From positions 39,758-103,757 of the forward strand of contig JAIDUB010000081.1 in NCBI GenBank assembly GCA_029060405.1: DNA of 64,000 bases. Reading direction: 5' to 3'. Shown piece by piece: positions 18,655-29,110 of the stretch. The notes beneath the pieces were generated by a model. The model was not told the origin of the DNA. It did not search any database and saw only the letters and a program-made list of their open reading frames with translations. How positions within the stretch are numbered: position 1 is the stretch's first letter; every line of letters starts with the position of its first letter. The DNA is from Duncaniella sp. Its GTDB lineage: Bacteria > Bacteroidota > Bacteroidia > Bacteroidales > Muribaculaceae. The translations under genes and the position numbers were made by a program.

Positions 18655-19103
18655 TGAAAAGATACCTCTATATATTGCTGATGTGCGTGGCGATGACGGC
18701 GTGTGACCGCTCTGTCACCGATTCCGGCGGAGGGGGCACTGACGTGTCGCCATCGGGCGCGGGCGCGGGTGTGAGACCCGGAGTGGGAAATCCGGCCGAC
18801 GAGAATGTGATGCTGGGCGATAATGTGCCCCGTTACATCAGTCATGACCTCGCTATGCGTGGCGATGAACCCGGAATACTGGTGTCGCGCGACAGCGCGG
18901 GCAACTATTCATTTGTGAATCTCGACAGCCGCGAAAAAGTCGATATTATAGTCGGCGCGGGATTCTCCGATATCAGAATAGTGGAGTGCGGAAAAGAAAT
19001 TCGCCCCGACGTCAGCTCTGTGATAGGCGACGACGGGGCGACGATATGGATTCGGGCAGATATCGCGGAAGGTGGTATCGCGGTAGTGCTTCCTTATTTC
19101 TGA
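18651..19103 (+). CDS. Small lipoprotein, unknown function
   Basis: This lipoprotein of 150 residues has a lipobox MTAC (Cys about 19). A Gly/Ser-rich linker (25-45) and a beta-rich domain follow. ATG codons at 18651 and 18654 both overlap the previous stop, so it is co-translated with the endonuclease-I-like gene and the two products probably work together. Its 3' end overlaps the convergent uvrA gene by 10 bases. I do not recognise the family. Confidence 0.65.
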   Translation: MMKRYLYILLMCVAMTACDRSVTDSGGGGTDVSPSGAGAGVRPGVGNPADENVMLGDNVPRYISHDLAMRGDEPGILVSRDSAGNYSFVNLDSREKVDIIVGAGFSDIRIVECGKEIRPDVSSVIGDDGATIWIRADIAEGGIAVVLPYF

Positions 19104-21925
19104 TTCAGTTCCTGACGTAGAAATTCGGCGGTAGGCGAGTCGGTGGCTGCAACCTCTTCGGGAGTGCCGACGGCAATGATCGAGCCTCCGTTTTTTCCGC
19201 CGCCCGGTCCCATATCCACCACTAAGTCAGCGCTTTTTATCACGTCAAGATTATGCTCGATGACCACCACGGTATTTCCCTTGTCGACAAGACGCCGGAG
19301 CACGTTGAGAAGCACGCTGATGTCCTCGAAATGAAGTCCGGTAGTGGGCTCGTCGAGTATGAACAGAGTGCGCCCCGTGTCACGCTTCGACAGTTCGGTG
19401 GCGAGTTTCACACGCTGGTTTTCACCGCCTGAAAGAGTAGAGGACGGCTGCCCGAGCTTGATGTAACCGAGGCCTATTTCCTGCAAAACCTTGATTTTAT
19501 TGATAATCGAGGGTATTCCGGCAAAAAATTCCACAGCCTGATTGATGGTCATGTCGAGAACGTCGGCGATAGACTTGCCCTTGAATCTTACTTCGAGAGT
19601 CTCGCGGTTATAACGCTTGCCGCCGCAAGTCTCGCATGTCACAAGCACATCGGGGAGGAAATTCATCTCGATGGTCTTATAGCCGTTACCGTTGCAGGTC
19701 TCGCAGCGACCGCCGGCGATGTTAAACGAGAATCGTCCCGGACGGTAGCCGCGTATCTTGGCCTCCGAAAGATTGGCAAAGAGGTCGCGTATGGCTGTAA
19801 ACACTCCTGTATATGTAGCCGGATTGGAACGTGGCGACTTGCCGAGCGGCGACTGGTCAACGGTGACTACCTTGTCGATATTTTCAAGCCCCTCGATGGC
19901 AGTGTAGGGGAGCGGCGCATTGCTGCTCCGGTAGAACTTCTGGCTCAGAATGGGCTGAAGCGTGGCGTTGATGAGTGATGACTTGCCGCTGCCTGATACT
20001 CCGGCCACGCACACGAATGTGCCGAGCGGGAGATCGAGAGTGACGTCACGCAGATTGTTGCCCGATGCTCCGCGGAGTATAAGATGCTTGCCGTTTCCTT
20101 CGCGGCGTTTCTCAGGAACGGCGAGCGCGCGCTTGCCGTTGAGATAGCTTGCCGTGAGGGTGTCGGACTTGAGCATTTTATCGGGAGTGCCGGCAAATAC
20201 GACCTCGCCCCCTTTGCGACCGGCCTTGGGTCCGATATCGACCACATAGTCAGCCTCAAGCATCATATCCTTGTCGTGTTCCACCACGATGATGGAGTTG
20301 CGGGCGTCGCGCAGGCGCTTCAGGGAGTTGATGAGGCGCAGATTGTCGCGCTGATGAAGCCCTATCGAAGGCTCGTCGAGAATATACATCACGTTGACGA
20401 GCTGACTGCCGAGCTGCGTGGCAAGGCGAATGCGCTGGCTTTCACCGCCCGAAAGGGTTGCGGAGCCGCGCGACAGCTGGAGGTAATCCAGCCCGACGTC
20501 GACGAGGAAACTGAGCCGGGAGCGAATTTCCTTCATGATTTCTCGGGCTATGATGAGTTGCGTGGGCGACAGCCGGCTTTCAACCGTCTTTGACCATTCA
20601 TAGAGTTCGCCTATATCCATGCGGCACAGGTCGGCTATGGTCTTGCCGTCGACGTAATAATGCAGCGCTTCCCTGTTGAGGCGGTCACCGTGGCACTCCG
20701 GGCACACGGCGCGCGTGAAGAATCCCTCACTCCACTTCTTGGCGGCGGCCGATGAATCTTCGTCGCGGTTCATCTCTATATACTTCACGAGCCCTTCGTA
20801 GAGCTGAAAGTAATTGTAGGTGGCAAGAGTGGAGTTTTCGATTGACAGTCGTTCGTTAGTGCCGTTGAGTATATCGTTGAGAGCCTCCTCGCTCAGCTTG
20901 GAAATGGGAGTCTTGAGGGTGAAGCCGTATTTCTTGCATATCGCGTCGATCTGCCAGAAAATCATCGAGTCGCGAAATTTGCCCAGCGGTGTGATGCCGC
21001 CCTGATATATCGATAGGGCGGGATTGGGGATGATCTTGTCGCGGTCGATGAGATTTACCGTGCCAAGTCCCTTGCATACCGGGCAAGCGCCCAGCGGAGA
21101 GTTGAATGAAAAATTATGCGGCGCGGGGTCACGGTATGACAGTCCGCTTTCGGGGTCCATAAGTGTCTGGGAGAAATGGCTGACAGAGTCGGTGTCGACG
21201 TCGTAGATCATCAGCTGCTTGTCGCCCTGCCTGAGGGCATCGGCCACTGTTGAGTCAAGGCGTGTCAAGTCCTTGTCCGACACTTTCAGTCGGTCGACGA
21301 CAAGTTCGATGTCGTGATTTTTGTATCGGTCGACCTTCATAGCTGGGACAATGGTCCGAATCTCTCCGTCGACCCTGACGTTGAGAAATCCTTTTTTGCG
21401 CAGCGATTCAAAGAGGTCCTTGTAGTGTCCCTTGCGGTTTTTTACAAGCGGGGCGAGAATATAAACCTTATGACCGGCAAACCGCTCCATGATCAGGTTG
21501 ACGATCTGCTCGCGCGAATATTTCACCATAGGTTTGCCGGTGATATAGCTCACGGCGGTGCCTATGCGGGCGTAGAGCAGGCGCAGGAAGTCGTAGACCT
21601 CGGTGGTGGTGCCGATGGTGCTTCGCGGATTGCGGTTGGTGGTTTTCTGTTCGATGGCGATGACCGGACTCAATCCCGAAATTTTGTCCACATCGGGACG
21701 CTCGAGATTGCCTATCATATTTCGCGCGTAGGATGAGAAAGTCTCTATGTAGCGGCGCTGTCCCTCGGCAAAAATCGTGTCGAAGGCGAGCGAAGATTTG
21801 CCGCTTCCGCTCAGGCCCGTTATGACGGTAAGTGTATTGTGTGGAATATCTACGTCGATATTCTTGAGATTGTGCACGCGGGCACCGAGCACACTCAATT
21901 TATCATTGGTTGCGATGCTGTTCAT
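19094..21925 (-). CDS. uvrA: UvrA excinuclease subunit (first copy)
   Basis: This damage-recognition ATPase of nucleotide excision repair has 943 residues. It contains two ABC ATPase modules: Walker A GLSGSGKS and GVSGSGKS, signatures [17 protein letters not shown] and [17 protein letters not shown]. Cysteine pairs CPVCKG and CPECHG flank the first insertion, and a C-terminal zinc finger has CETCNG and CETCGG. It has no UvrB-like neighbour. A second full-length uvrA lies at 42.5-45.3 kb in the window. Confidence 0.96.
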   Translation of the reverse strand: MNSIATNDKLSVLGARVHNLKNIDVDIPHNTLTVITGLSGSGKSSLAFDTIFAEGQRRYIETFSSYARNMIGNLERPDVDKISGLSPVIAIEQKTTNRNPRSTIGTTTEVYDFLRLLYARIGTAVSYITGKPMVKYSREQIVNLIMERFAGHKVYILAPLVKNRKGHYKDLFESLRKKGFLNVRVDGEIRTIVPAMKVDRYKNHDIELVVDRLKVSDKDLTRLDSTVADALRQGDKQLMIYDVDTDSVSHFSQTLMDPESGLSYRDPAPHNFSFNSPLGACPVCKGLGTVNLIDRDKIIPNPALSIYQGGITPLGKFRDSMIFWQIDAICKKYGFTLKTPISKLSEEALNDILNGTNERLSIENSTLATYNYFQLYEGLVKYIEMNRDEDSSAAAKKWSEGFFTRAVCPECHGDRLNREALHYYVDGKTIADLCRMDIGELYEWSKTVESRLSPTQLIIAREIMKEIRSRLSFLVDVGLDYLQLSRGSATLSGGESQRIRLATQLGSQLVNVMYILDEPSIGLHQRDNLRLINSLKRLRDARNSIIVVEHDKDMMLEADYVVDIGPKAGRKGGEVVFAGTPDKMLKSDTLTASYLNGKRALAVPEKRREGNGKHLILRGASGNNLRDVTLDLPLGTFVCVAGVSGSGKSSLINATLQPILSQKFYRSSNAPLPYTAIEGLENIDKVVTVDQSPLGKSPRSNPATYTGVFTAIRDLFANLSEAKIRGYRPGRFSFNIAGGRCETCNGNGYKTIEMNFLPDVLVTCETCGGKRYNRETLEVRFKGKSIADVLDMTINQAVEFFAGIPSIINKIKVLQEIGLGYIKLGQPSSTLSGGENQRVKLATELSKRDTGRTLFILDEPTTGLHFEDISVLLNVLRRLVDKGNTVVVIEHNLDVIKSADLVVDMGPGGGKNGGSIIAVGTPEEVAATDSPTAEFLRQELNQK

Positions 21926-21956
21926 TTATGTCTTTCATCAATGGAGGCAGGGACGA

Positions 21957-22895
21957 TCAGTCGACAGTCCAAGCCGGGTTGTAGACGGTAGTTTTCTGTT
22001 TCTTGCGGGATAGCGAATTGGCGGTAGGGATGCGCACTTTGTAGGTTTTGCCTGTCTTGTTGGGTAGGCTCTTGGCGCGAATCCATTGATTGTGCTCTCG
22101 CAGGGTAAGGTAGTCGATACCCTGTTCCTTTGCCCATGACGCCCAGTCGTCGACGGGATAGTTGACGGTAACGGTGCGGTATTCCACGGGCTGATAAAGC
22201 TGCGACTTGTAGAGATTGAAGCCGTAGGCCCGGGGATTTTCCATGATGAGTTTCGTGGCCATGATGCGGAAGATATACCGCATTGTCTCGTCGGCGAGAT
22301 AGAGATTGAACGCCGATTTCTGCTGCTGCTTCTCGAGTTCCGACGATATGCGTCCCATGCCGCCGTTGTAGCTTGCGGCCACTGATTCCCAGTTGCCGTA
22401 TTTTTCATAAGCCTTGCGGAAGTAGCGGCAAGCGGCTTCGGTAGCTTTCTCGGTGTTGTAGCGCTCGTCGACATACTCGTTTATCTCCAGCCCGTATTGC
22501 TTGCCTGTCTCGGGAATGAACTGCCACAGCCCGGCTGCTTTAGCCGCCGAGTAGGCGCGTGGATTCAAAGTGCTTTCCACGCAAGCTAGATAAAGCAGGT
22601 CGGCCGGAATGCCGTTGCGTTTCAATATAGGGGCAAGCTCGGGAAAAAGCTTGTTGGCGCGCTTGATGGTGAGGAGTGTGTTGGTGTGGGAATACGACAT
22701 GCCGGTAAGCTCGCGGTCAAGGCGCTCGGCCATAAGGGTATTGTCGAGATCAACTGCCTTTCCGCAGAAGGTCATTTCCACGGGCGTGTAGGGCGAAACA
22801 ACGGTGGAAAACACCGCTGATGCGTCGCGCGCTTCGGCTGCACAGGCAGCGGTCGCTATGGCGGCTGCAAGAATTGTCTTATATAATATATTCAT
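21957..22895 (-). CDS. Lytic murein transglycosylase, SLT domain (MltD-like)
   Basis: This periplasmic protein of 312 residues has a signal peptide (1-22). The SLT fold is visible: [13 protein letters not shown] with the catalytic Glu, [17 protein letters not shown], and [11 protein letters not shown]. It cleaves the MurNAc-GlcNAc bond of peptidoglycan with formation of anhydro-muropeptides. The lysine-rich tail has no complete LysM repeat. It follows the T9SS cargo gene after five bases, so both share a transcript with uvrA. Confidence 0.9.
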   Translation of the reverse strand: MNILYKTILAAAIATAACAAEARDASAVFSTVVSPYTPVEMTFCGKAVDLDNTLMAERLDRELTGMSYSHTNTLLTIKRANKLFPELAPILKRNGIPADLLYLACVESTLNPRAYSAAKAAGLWQFIPETGKQYGLEINEYVDERYNTEKATEAACRYFRKAYEKYGNWESVAASYNGGMGRISSELEKQQQKSAFNLYLADETMRYIFRIMATKLIMENPRAYGFNLYKSQLYQPVEYRTVTVNYPVDDWASWAKEQGIDYLTLREHNQWIRAKSLPNKTGKTYKVRIPTANSLSRKKQKTTVYNPAWTVD

Positions 22896-22900
22896 AATGG

Positions 22901-24208
22901 TTATCGGTAATTAACAATATTGATATCGCCCGAGAGATTATATTTCTTATCATCGGCTCCACGGGCTTTGATTACGTAATAATATACTCCGGCAGGGACG
23001 AGTTTGCCGTTATACCGTCCGTCCCAGCCTTGCGACGGATCGGTAAATGATGCCATCTTCACTCCGAGGCGGTTGAAAATATGACATTCAAATTCCACTA
23101 TGGAGCTGTAGCTCACTTTCCACTCGTCGTTGACACCTTCGCTTGCTCCGGGTGAGAAGGCGTTGGGGCACAGGAGTGATGACTGGCCTATGGAAATAGT
23201 GTAGACGGTACCTGTATAGTCACATGTACCGGCATCGTTGGCACACACGAAGCGTACATAGGTATTGCCCTGCTCGCGAAATGTGTAGGTGGTCACGGGT
23301 TCGGATATGCGCAGCTGTATATCGTCAAAGTCGGGGTAGGTGGAAAATTGCCATTCGGTAAACACGGCGGCATCGGTAACGGCGGCGTAAAACTCCACCT
23401 CGGCAGGAGCTGAGCCTCCGAGTCCGTCGTTGCCCGCACCTGTCTCGTTGGAATTATCGCGCGATTGCTGGGTGGCTGACGTGTAGGCTTCGACGGCCGA
23501 CGGCTGCATGGTGACGGAAGCCACGCTCTCGGCCATGCCCCACTGCGATAGAAACCTGTCGCCTTCAATCACGAACTCGGTAGCGCAGAGCGGTGCCGGC
23601 GCATGGATTACCGGCGAGAGATGGGAGAAATTTACGTCGGCCTGATCCACGCGGTAGGTTTTCGACGAATCGTCGAGGGTCATGGTGGCATAGCTGAGAG
23701 TTATGCCACGGTCGAGCTCTACGGAGCGGCCGTTGATGGTATAGTAGTTTATGGCAGCCGCCTGCCCTGTAATATCGAGGGAAACCTGACCGCAATCCTG
23801 CTCGGCGCTCGGCGCTATTGAAGTCACTTCGTAGGGATGCTGCGAATAGTCGATTATGTAAAAATAGTAACGCTGATCCCCGTCCTCGATTATATAACCG
23901 CGGTCACCGGCGGGAAGGGTGAGCGAAGTGGACTCACCCGAGCGCACCAGTCCATCGACGGGCTCGGCAAAGCCGCCTCCGAGAGAGCCGTATTGCTGCC
24001 ACACGGCTGAGCTGTTGCCCGAGGGCGACGTGTACGTAACCGTCACTCCGGCGGCGTCGTAGAGCACATACACAGCATCGAGACCTGTAGTGGCGGCCGG
24101 AGTCTCAGTGATGACACTGTGACTGTAGCCGGTAAATGAAATCTCGGCCATAGCCTGCGGAGCAGCAGCCACAGCGAGTAATGCGATTGAAAATATCAGG
24201 CGGTTCAT
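22901..24208 (-). CDS. Surface/secreted protein with a T9SS type-B (CHU_C) sorting domain
   Basis: This protein of 435 residues has a Sec signal peptide ending at AMAE and several beta-sandwich stretches. The C-terminal 95 residues fit the gliding-motility/CHU_C module: CPNAFSPGASEGVNDEWKV, IFNRLGVKMA, GWDGRYNGKLVPAGVYYYVI. This domain sends proteins through the type IX secretion system. The middle part has no enzyme motif that I recognise. A PorD-family gene (48651-49580) is the only T9SS component seen in the window. Confidence 0.82.
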   Translation of the reverse strand: MNRLIFSIALLAVAAAPQAMAEISFTGYSHSVITETPAATTGLDAVYVLYDAAGVTVTYTSPSGNSSAVWQQYGSLGGGFAEPVDGLVRSGESTSLTLPAGDRGYIIEDGDQRYYFYIIDYSQHPYEVTSIAPSAEQDCGQVSLDITGQAAAINYYTINGRSVELDRGITLSYATMTLDDSSKTYRVDQADVNFSHLSPVIHAPAPLCATEFVIEGDRFLSQWGMAESVASVTMQPSAVEAYTSATQQSRDNSNETGAGNDGLGGSAPAEVEFYAAVTDAAVFTEWQFSTYPDFDDIQLRISEPVTTYTFREQGNTYVRFVCANDAGTCDYTGTVYTISIGQSSLLCPNAFSPGASEGVNDEWKVSYSSIVEFECHIFNRLGVKMASFTDPSQGWDGRYNGKLVPAGVYYYVIKARGADDKKYNLSGDINIVNYR

Positions 24209-24237
24209 GAAAATCCGTAGTGAAAAGTCTTAATTTA

Positions 24238-24245
24238 CAAAGATA
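24238..24245 (-). promoter_or_regulatory. Putative promoter -7 box of the CHU_C-slt-uvrA run
   Basis: On the minus strand this reads TATCTTTG, a perfect -7 element, 30 bases upstream of the CHU_C protein start. No clear -33 TTTG is seen. Confidence 0.5.
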
Positions 24246-24314
24246 CGAAATTTTCCCGTGAATGCCATACCGGTTAAGAAAAATTCACTTATCGCTGCGG
24301 ATGCTCGGATAGAA

Positions 24315-24346
24315 TTTGTAATTTCGGGGAATTTGGCGTAAATTTG
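24315..24346 (+). promoter_or_regulatory. Promoter of the DUF5606-hemerythrin-LuxR operon
   Basis: TTTG at 24315-24318 and TAAATTTG at 24339-24346 are 20 bases apart. The ATG follows 37 bases after the -7 box. Confidence 0.65.
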
Positions 24347-24383
24347 CCGATATATTTAATAATCATCGAAAATTAAAGAAATC

Positions 24384-24812
24384 ATGCTTAAGACTATCCT
24401 CTCTATATCGGGCCGTCCCGGTCTGTTCAAGCTCGTTAACCGCGGTAACAACATGCTCATCGTTGAGTCGCTTGCCGACGGCAAGCGTGTGCCCGCCTAT
24501 ACCCGCGACAAGGTTATCTCGCTCGGCGAAATCACCATGTATACCATGGACGGTGATACCCCCCTCGCTGACGTGCTTGAGAGCCTCAAGACCGTGGCCG
24601 AGGGCAAGACTGTGGATGTGAAGGCTTTAGGAAAGGATGCCGACATCCGCGAGTTTTTCGGCAAGGTGCTCCCCGACTATGACCGCGAGCGCGTGTATAC
24701 CTCTGATATAAAGAAGCTTATTTCATGGTATAACATTCTCGTCAATGCAGGCATGACTGACTTCAAGGAAGCTGAGGAAACTGCCGACGAGACTGCCGGA
24801 ACTGAGGAATAA
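24384..24812 (+). CDS. DUF5606 protein
   Basis: This cytoplasmic protein of 142 residues starts LKTILSISGRPGLFKLVNRG, typical of DUF5606. A small beta-domain (1-60) is followed by a helical part and an acidic Glu/Thr/Ala tail. The family is widespread in Bacteroidales, and its role is not known to me. It is first in an operon with a hemerythrin protein five bases downstream. Confidence 0.85.
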   Translation: MLKTILSISGRPGLFKLVNRGNNMLIVESLADGKRVPAYTRDKVISLGEITMYTMDGDTPLADVLESLKTVAEGKTVDVKALGKDADIREFFGKVLPDYDRERVYTSDIKKLISWYNILVNAGMTDFKEAEETADETAGTEE

Positions 24813-24817
24813 ATCGC

Positions 24818-25513
24818 ATGGCAACAGCCCGAAGATTCGCCGCATCTGACCGCGTGACCGACTTGGTGATGGAGGATTACAACATCCTCCCGGTGCTGAG
24901 CCGGTTTTCGCTCCCGTTGGGGTTTGACAACAAGACCATAGGTCAGCTTTGTGCCGAGGCAGGAATTGATGCCGACGCATTTCTGCTTATCATCAACTTT
25001 CTGGTCTCGGGTCAGATCGACCGGCTGCCTGACGGTATGTCGCCTATGGTTATAGTCGACTTTCTTCGTAACAGCCACGATTATTTCATCACCTACAAGT
25101 TCCCCCACATCCGCGCCAACCTTCTGGCTGCGCTCGATGAATCGCATTCCGATATAAATCCCATCATCGTGAAGTTTTACGATGACTATATCTCGCAGGT
25201 CAGGAAGCATTTCGCCTATGAGGAGGATACGGTTTTCCCCTATATCGAGGCACTGACATCGGGGAAGTCGTCGGAATACAATATCGACATTTTCCGCCGT
25301 CATCACGATGAGGTGGGCGACAGGCTCGCCGAGCTGAAAAATATCATATTGCGCTACTATACCACGTCGATGCCTTATAGGATGTATGACGCGCTTGTCG
25401 ACATATTCAACTGCGAGGAGGATCTCGAGTCGCACGCCGATATCGAAAACCATATCCTGATACCGCTCATCGCATCGATGGAGCAACGCAATTCAGCCGA
25501 TTCCCACTTATAA
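24818..25513 (+). CDS. Hemerythrin-domain protein (YtfE/ScdA-like)
   Basis: This protein of 231 residues has an N-terminal helical region (about 1-75), like the small domain before the HHE part in YtfE/ScdA iron-sulfur-repair proteins. The HHE region supplies iron ligands: HIRANL, FYDDYISQVRKHFAYEEDTV, FRRHHDEV and ESHADIENHILIPL. Such di-iron proteins act in oxygen, NO or iron stress; which of these applies here is not readable. The LuxR-type regulator starts four bases downstream. Confidence 0.88.
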   Translation: MATARRFAASDRVTDLVMEDYNILPVLSRFSLPLGFDNKTIGQLCAEAGIDADAFLLIINFLVSGQIDRLPDGMSPMVIVDFLRNSHDYFITYKFPHIRANLLAALDESHSDINPIIVKFYDDYISQVRKHFAYEEDTVFPYIEALTSGKSSEYNIDIFRRHHDEVGDRLAELKNIILRYYTTSMPYRMYDALVDIFNCEEDLESHADIENHILIPLIASMEQRNSADSHL

Positions 25514-25516
25514 AAA

Positions 25517-26107
25517 ATGAAGACACCTGTAATCGTCACTCTCTCATCGTCGCCTGTCGTAGCCGAAGGTCTTGCCTCCGTGATACGTGCGGCCTCGACG
25601 ATTCCGGGAGCGACGGTGATAGAGACCGATGAGGAAAATGCGGTCAAGACCGTGGCCGAGCGCCGTGCCGACATAGTGGTGGGCGACAACTGGATACTTG
25701 GCCCGGAAATGGTGGCTGCACTGCGCGATGCTGCCGAAGGTGAACTGGCGGTGGTGGCTCTTACGTGGTCGATGCTTCCGGAGCAGACTGCTTCAGTGTT
25801 TGATGCTACCATAAGCATATTTGATACCCCGGCAAAGATTGCCGCCGTGATTGAGAAATGTTGTCCCAATCCCGACGAGGAATCGCGCAAAGAGCTGAGC
25901 CCACGCGAAAAAGATGTGATAATAGGTGTGGTGAAGGGATTGAGCAATAAGGAAATAGCCGACAGTCTCAATGTCTCGACCCATACCGTAATGACCCACA
26001 GGAGAAATATCGCAGCAAAATTGCAGATACATTCACCGGCCGGTCTCACCATATATGCCATCGTAAGTCATCTCGTAAATCTCGACGAGGTGAAAGATAC
26101 GATATAA
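25517..26107 (+). CDS. LuxR-type DNA-binding regulator with a degenerate receiver domain
   Basis: This protein of 196 residues ends in a clear LuxR/NarL helix-turn-helix (about 130-190: LSPREKDVIIGVVKGLSNKE then IADSLNVSTHTVMTHRRNI). The first 115 residues have receiver-like strand-helix periodicity. One Asp (VVGDN) lies near the phosphorylation position, but the acidic pair after the first strand is missing (TLSSSP). Control by phosphorylation is therefore doubtful. It probably acts with the hemerythrin protein, with which it shares an operon. Confidence 0.85.
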   Translation: MKTPVIVTLSSSPVVAEGLASVIRAASTIPGATVIETDEENAVKTVAERRADIVVGDNWILGPEMVAALRDAAEGELAVVALTWSMLPEQTASVFDATISIFDTPAKIAAVIEKCCPNPDEESRKELSPREKDVIIGVVKGLSNKEIADSLNVSTHTVMTHRRNIAAKLQIHSPAGLTIYAIVSHLVNLDEVKDTI

Positions 26108-26160
26108 ACGCAGAAAAAAGTAATCATTATTTTGAATCTAAACCATAAAAAACAATATCC

Positions 26161-27657
26161 ATGTTTCAACGCTTCACACTCCCTGTAGCAGTGGCTGCCA
26201 TGTGCATGACCATGACTGTACCGCAGGCTCTTGCCGAAAACGGCTATGAGAGTTATTACAAAAATCTCCCTGTCGAACTTCCCGTAGTCACAGCTCCGGT
26301 GATACCTGACTATACCGTGTCGATCACTGATTTCGGCGGTGTAAGCGACGGCGTGACACTCAATACCGAGGCGTTTGCCAAGGCTATGGCTCATCTGTCG
26401 GAAAAAGGAGGCGGTCGGTTGGTAGTGCCTCAGGGCATATGGTATACCGGTCCCATTCACCTTGAAAGTAATGTGGATCTCCACCTCGACCGTGGCGCAT
26501 TAGTGCTGTTCAGCGAGAATCTGGCCGATTATCCGGTGGTGGCATCAGACTGGGAAGGACTTTCTACCCATCGCGCCACTTCTCCCATCTCGGCACGCAA
26601 CAAGACAAATATTGCCATTACCGGCGACGGTACGTTCAACGGTAACGGTCAGTGCTGGCGTCCGGTGAAGAAGGCCAAGCTTACGGCTGACCAATGGAAC
26701 AAACTCATGCGCGGCGGCGCTGCCAACGCAAAGGGGGATATCTGGTATCCCAACGAGCGCATACGCGAGGTATCGGAAAGTCCGGTGCTGAAACGTGCGG
26801 TGCACAAGAGCACTCCCGATACGCTCGAATATGTTCATGACTTCCTGCGTCCGGTACTCGTGTCGCTTATAGGCTGCAAGAACGTGCTGCTCAAGGATGT
26901 TACCTTCGAGAATTCTCCGGCGTGGAACGTGCACCCTCTGCTGTGTGAGAATGTGATTCTCGACAATCTCAACGTGCGTAATCCTTGGTATGCCCAGAAT
27001 GGCGACGGACTCGATCTCGAGTCATGTACCAACGCGCTTGTAATCAACAGCCGTTTCGACGTAGGCGACGACGCTATCTGCATCAAGGCCGGTAAGGATA
27101 AGGACGGACGTGAGCGCGGAATACCGTGCAGTAATGTGCTGATCGACGGCTGCACCGTATATCACGGTCACGGCGGATTCGTTATCGGCTCCGAAATGTC
27201 GGGCGGCTGCAAGGATATCGTGGTGAAAAACTGCGTGTTCATAGGCACTGACGTAGGCCTGCGCTTCAAGTCGACGCGCGGCCGCGGCGGCGTGGTCGAG
27301 AATATCTATGTCGACAACGTGAAGATGAGCGACATTCCCGGCGATGCCCTCATATTTGACCTTTATTATGGAATCAAACCCGGAGCTCCCGTTCCTCCTG
27401 TAACTGAGGAAACTCCTTCATTCCGCAACATCTATATAAGCGACGTGACCTGCCGCAATGCCGTGCGCGCCGCATTCTTCAACGGTCTGCCCGAGATGCC
27501 TATGAAAAATGTGGTGATATCCGATTCGCGTTTCCGCGCGGCCAACGGTTTTACGCTCAATCACGTCGACGGCCTTACGCTTCGCAACGTCACCATCGAC
27601 GTGCCCGGCGAACAGATTACCTATGGTGACGGAGTGAAGAATGTCAAAATAGACTGA
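26161..27657 (+). CDS. Glycoside hydrolase family 28 (polygalacturonase-like), first copy
   Basis: This secreted protein of 498 residues has a signal peptide ending at ALAE. A right-handed beta-helix carries the GH28 sites: QNGDGLDLESC (first Asp), VGDDAICIKAG (Asp pair), GHGGFVIGSE (His) and LRFKSTRGRGG (Arg/Lys substrate site). It hydrolyses galacturonan-type or rhamnogalacturonan linkages in pectin. The next gene is a paralogue two bases away. No SusC/D pair or other pectin enzyme is next to it. Confidence 0.93.
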   Translation: MFQRFTLPVAVAAMCMTMTVPQALAENGYESYYKNLPVELPVVTAPVIPDYTVSITDFGGVSDGVTLNTEAFAKAMAHLSEKGGGRLVVPQGIWYTGPIHLESNVDLHLDRGALVLFSENLADYPVVASDWEGLSTHRATSPISARNKTNIAITGDGTFNGNGQCWRPVKKAKLTADQWNKLMRGGAANAKGDIWYPNERIREVSESPVLKRAVHKSTPDTLEYVHDFLRPVLVSLIGCKNVLLKDVTFENSPAWNVHPLLCENVILDNLNVRNPWYAQNGDGLDLESCTNALVINSRFDVGDDAICIKAGKDKDGRERGIPCSNVLIDGCTVYHGHGGFVIGSEMSGGCKDIVVKNCVFIGTDVGLRFKSTRGRGGVVENIYVDNVKMSDIPGDALIFDLYYGIKPGAPVPPVTEETPSFRNIYISDVTCRNAVRAAFFNGLPEMPMKNVVISDSRFRAANGFTLNHVDGLTLRNVTIDVPGEQITYGDGVKNVKID

Positions 27658-27658
27658 A

Positions 27659-29110
27659 ATGTATAATTTGCGCATGATTATTGCAGCGGTGCTTGCCATA
27701 GTGGCTGGCACCGCTTGCGCTTCAAGTTATGAGGCGTATTATTCCGATCTGCCTTTCGGTGCGCGTCCGGTTGAGGCGCCGTCGATACCGGAACTTACCG
27801 TAAAACTATCGGATTTCGGTGGCGTTGCCGACGGTATCACTCTCAATACGGTGCCTTTCGCGCGAGCCATTGACTATCTGAGCAGCAAGGGTGGAGGACA
27901 TCTGGTGCTCGACGAGGGTGTGTGGCTTTCAGGTCCCATCACCATGAAGAGCAATATCGATCTGCATGTGGAGCACAATGCCATCCTTCTTTTTACCAAC
28001 AACAAGAGCCAATATGCAATACTCGACCCCGACGAGGGTACGGCATCGAGCATGCGTCAGCCGCCAATCTATGCCCGTCATATTTCCAACTTCTCCATCA
28101 CCGGGTCGGGTGTGATCGACGGAAACGGCGAGGCGTGGCGACCCGTGAAGCGCTTCAAGGTCAGCGACGCGGAGTGGAAGAAAATGCAGCGTCTCGGGCT
28201 TACGGAATATACCGAGGGTAAATCGACAGTGTTTTATCCCACCATCGGCAATCCCACCGACAAAGTCGAGACCAAGCGTGCCCGCCTTATCAGGATAGTA
28301 TGCTGCGAAAATTTCATGGTGAAGGATGTGGTCATACAAAATTCACCCAGCTTTCATCTCAATGTGGTGCTCGGCAACAATTTCATTATCGACGGAGTGA
28401 TGGTGCGATGCCCGTGGAACGCGCAGAATGGCGACGGTATCGATCTGAGCTCGTGCCGTAATGCCCTGATAGTTAACAGTTCGGTCGATGCTGGCGATGA
28501 CGCCCTGTGCCTGAAGAGCGGTATAGGCGATGCGGGCCGGCGTCGCGGACCTTGCGAGAATATCGTGATTGACAACTGCACCGTGTTTCACGGACACGGC
28601 GGTTTCGTGATAGGAAGCGATAATGCCGGAGGAATGAACAACATAATGGTGCGTCGCTGTCGCTTTATCGATACTGACACCGGATTGCGCTTCAAGAGCG
28701 GCCGTGACCGTGGCGGACTCATGAGCGGAATATTCGTGAGCGATGTGGTGATGTGTGATATCGCAGGCGAGGCGATACTTTTCGATTCCTATTATGAGGA
28801 GAAAGTGGGCGACGGCGAGAATGTTGAGGCCGCTCCGGTCACAGTCGATACGCCTGTGTTCCGCGGTTTTTTCATAACCGGACTCGTATGCCGCGACGCG
28901 GGCAGGGCGGTGGTCATGAAAGGACTGCCCGAAAAGCCTATAGAAAAAGTGGATATTACTGACTGCACGTTTACATCGCGTCAGGGCATGGTGATCAATA
29001 ATGCCCGTGGTGTGACCCTGAAAAATATACGCATGCAGCTCGAAGACGGCCCGATGCTCAAGGAGCATAACTCGGAGGTGAAGCAGGTCAATGTGACTCT
29101 GATTCCCTGA
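27659..29110 (+). CDS. Glycoside hydrolase family 28, second copy
   Basis: This secreted protein of 483 residues has a signal peptide near the N-terminus; the ATG at 27659 is used, with an alternative at 27674. It is a paralogue of the gene before it and keeps all GH28 sites: QNGDGIDLSSC, AGDDALCLKSG, GHGGFVIGSD and LRFKSGRDRGG. Divergence between the copies in the loops suggests different substrate linkages. It is translated from the same message (two-base gap). Confidence 0.93.
   Translation: MYNLRMIIAAVLAIVAGTACASSYEAYYSDLPFGARPVEAPSIPELTVKLSDFGGVADGITLNTVPFARAIDYLSSKGGGHLVLDEGVWLSGPITMKSNIDLHVEHNAILLFTNNKSQYAILDPDEGTASSMRQPPIYARHISNFSITGSGVIDGNGEAWRPVKRFKVSDAEWKKMQRLGLTEYTEGKSTVFYPTIGNPTDKVETKRARLIRIVCCENFMVKDVVIQNSPSFHLNVVLGNNFIIDGVMVRCPWNAQNGDGIDLSSCRNALIVNSSVDAGDDALCLKSGIGDAGRRRGPCENIVIDNCTVFHGHGGFVIGSDNAGGMNNIMVRRCRFIDTDTGLRFKSGRDRGGLMSGIFVSDVVMCDIAGEAILFDSYYEEKVGDGENVEAAPVTVDTPVFRGFFITGLVCRDAGRAVVMKGLPEKPIEKVDITDCTFTSRQGMVINNARGVTLKNIRMQLEDGPMLKEHNSEVKQVNVTLIP

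Noticed and set aside
26161..29110. Complete polysaccharide utilisation locus around the two GH28 genes
   Set aside because: No SusC/SusD pair, sensor or further pectin enzyme is adjacent; the barrel protein at 11.9 kb is too far away and lacks a SusD partner.
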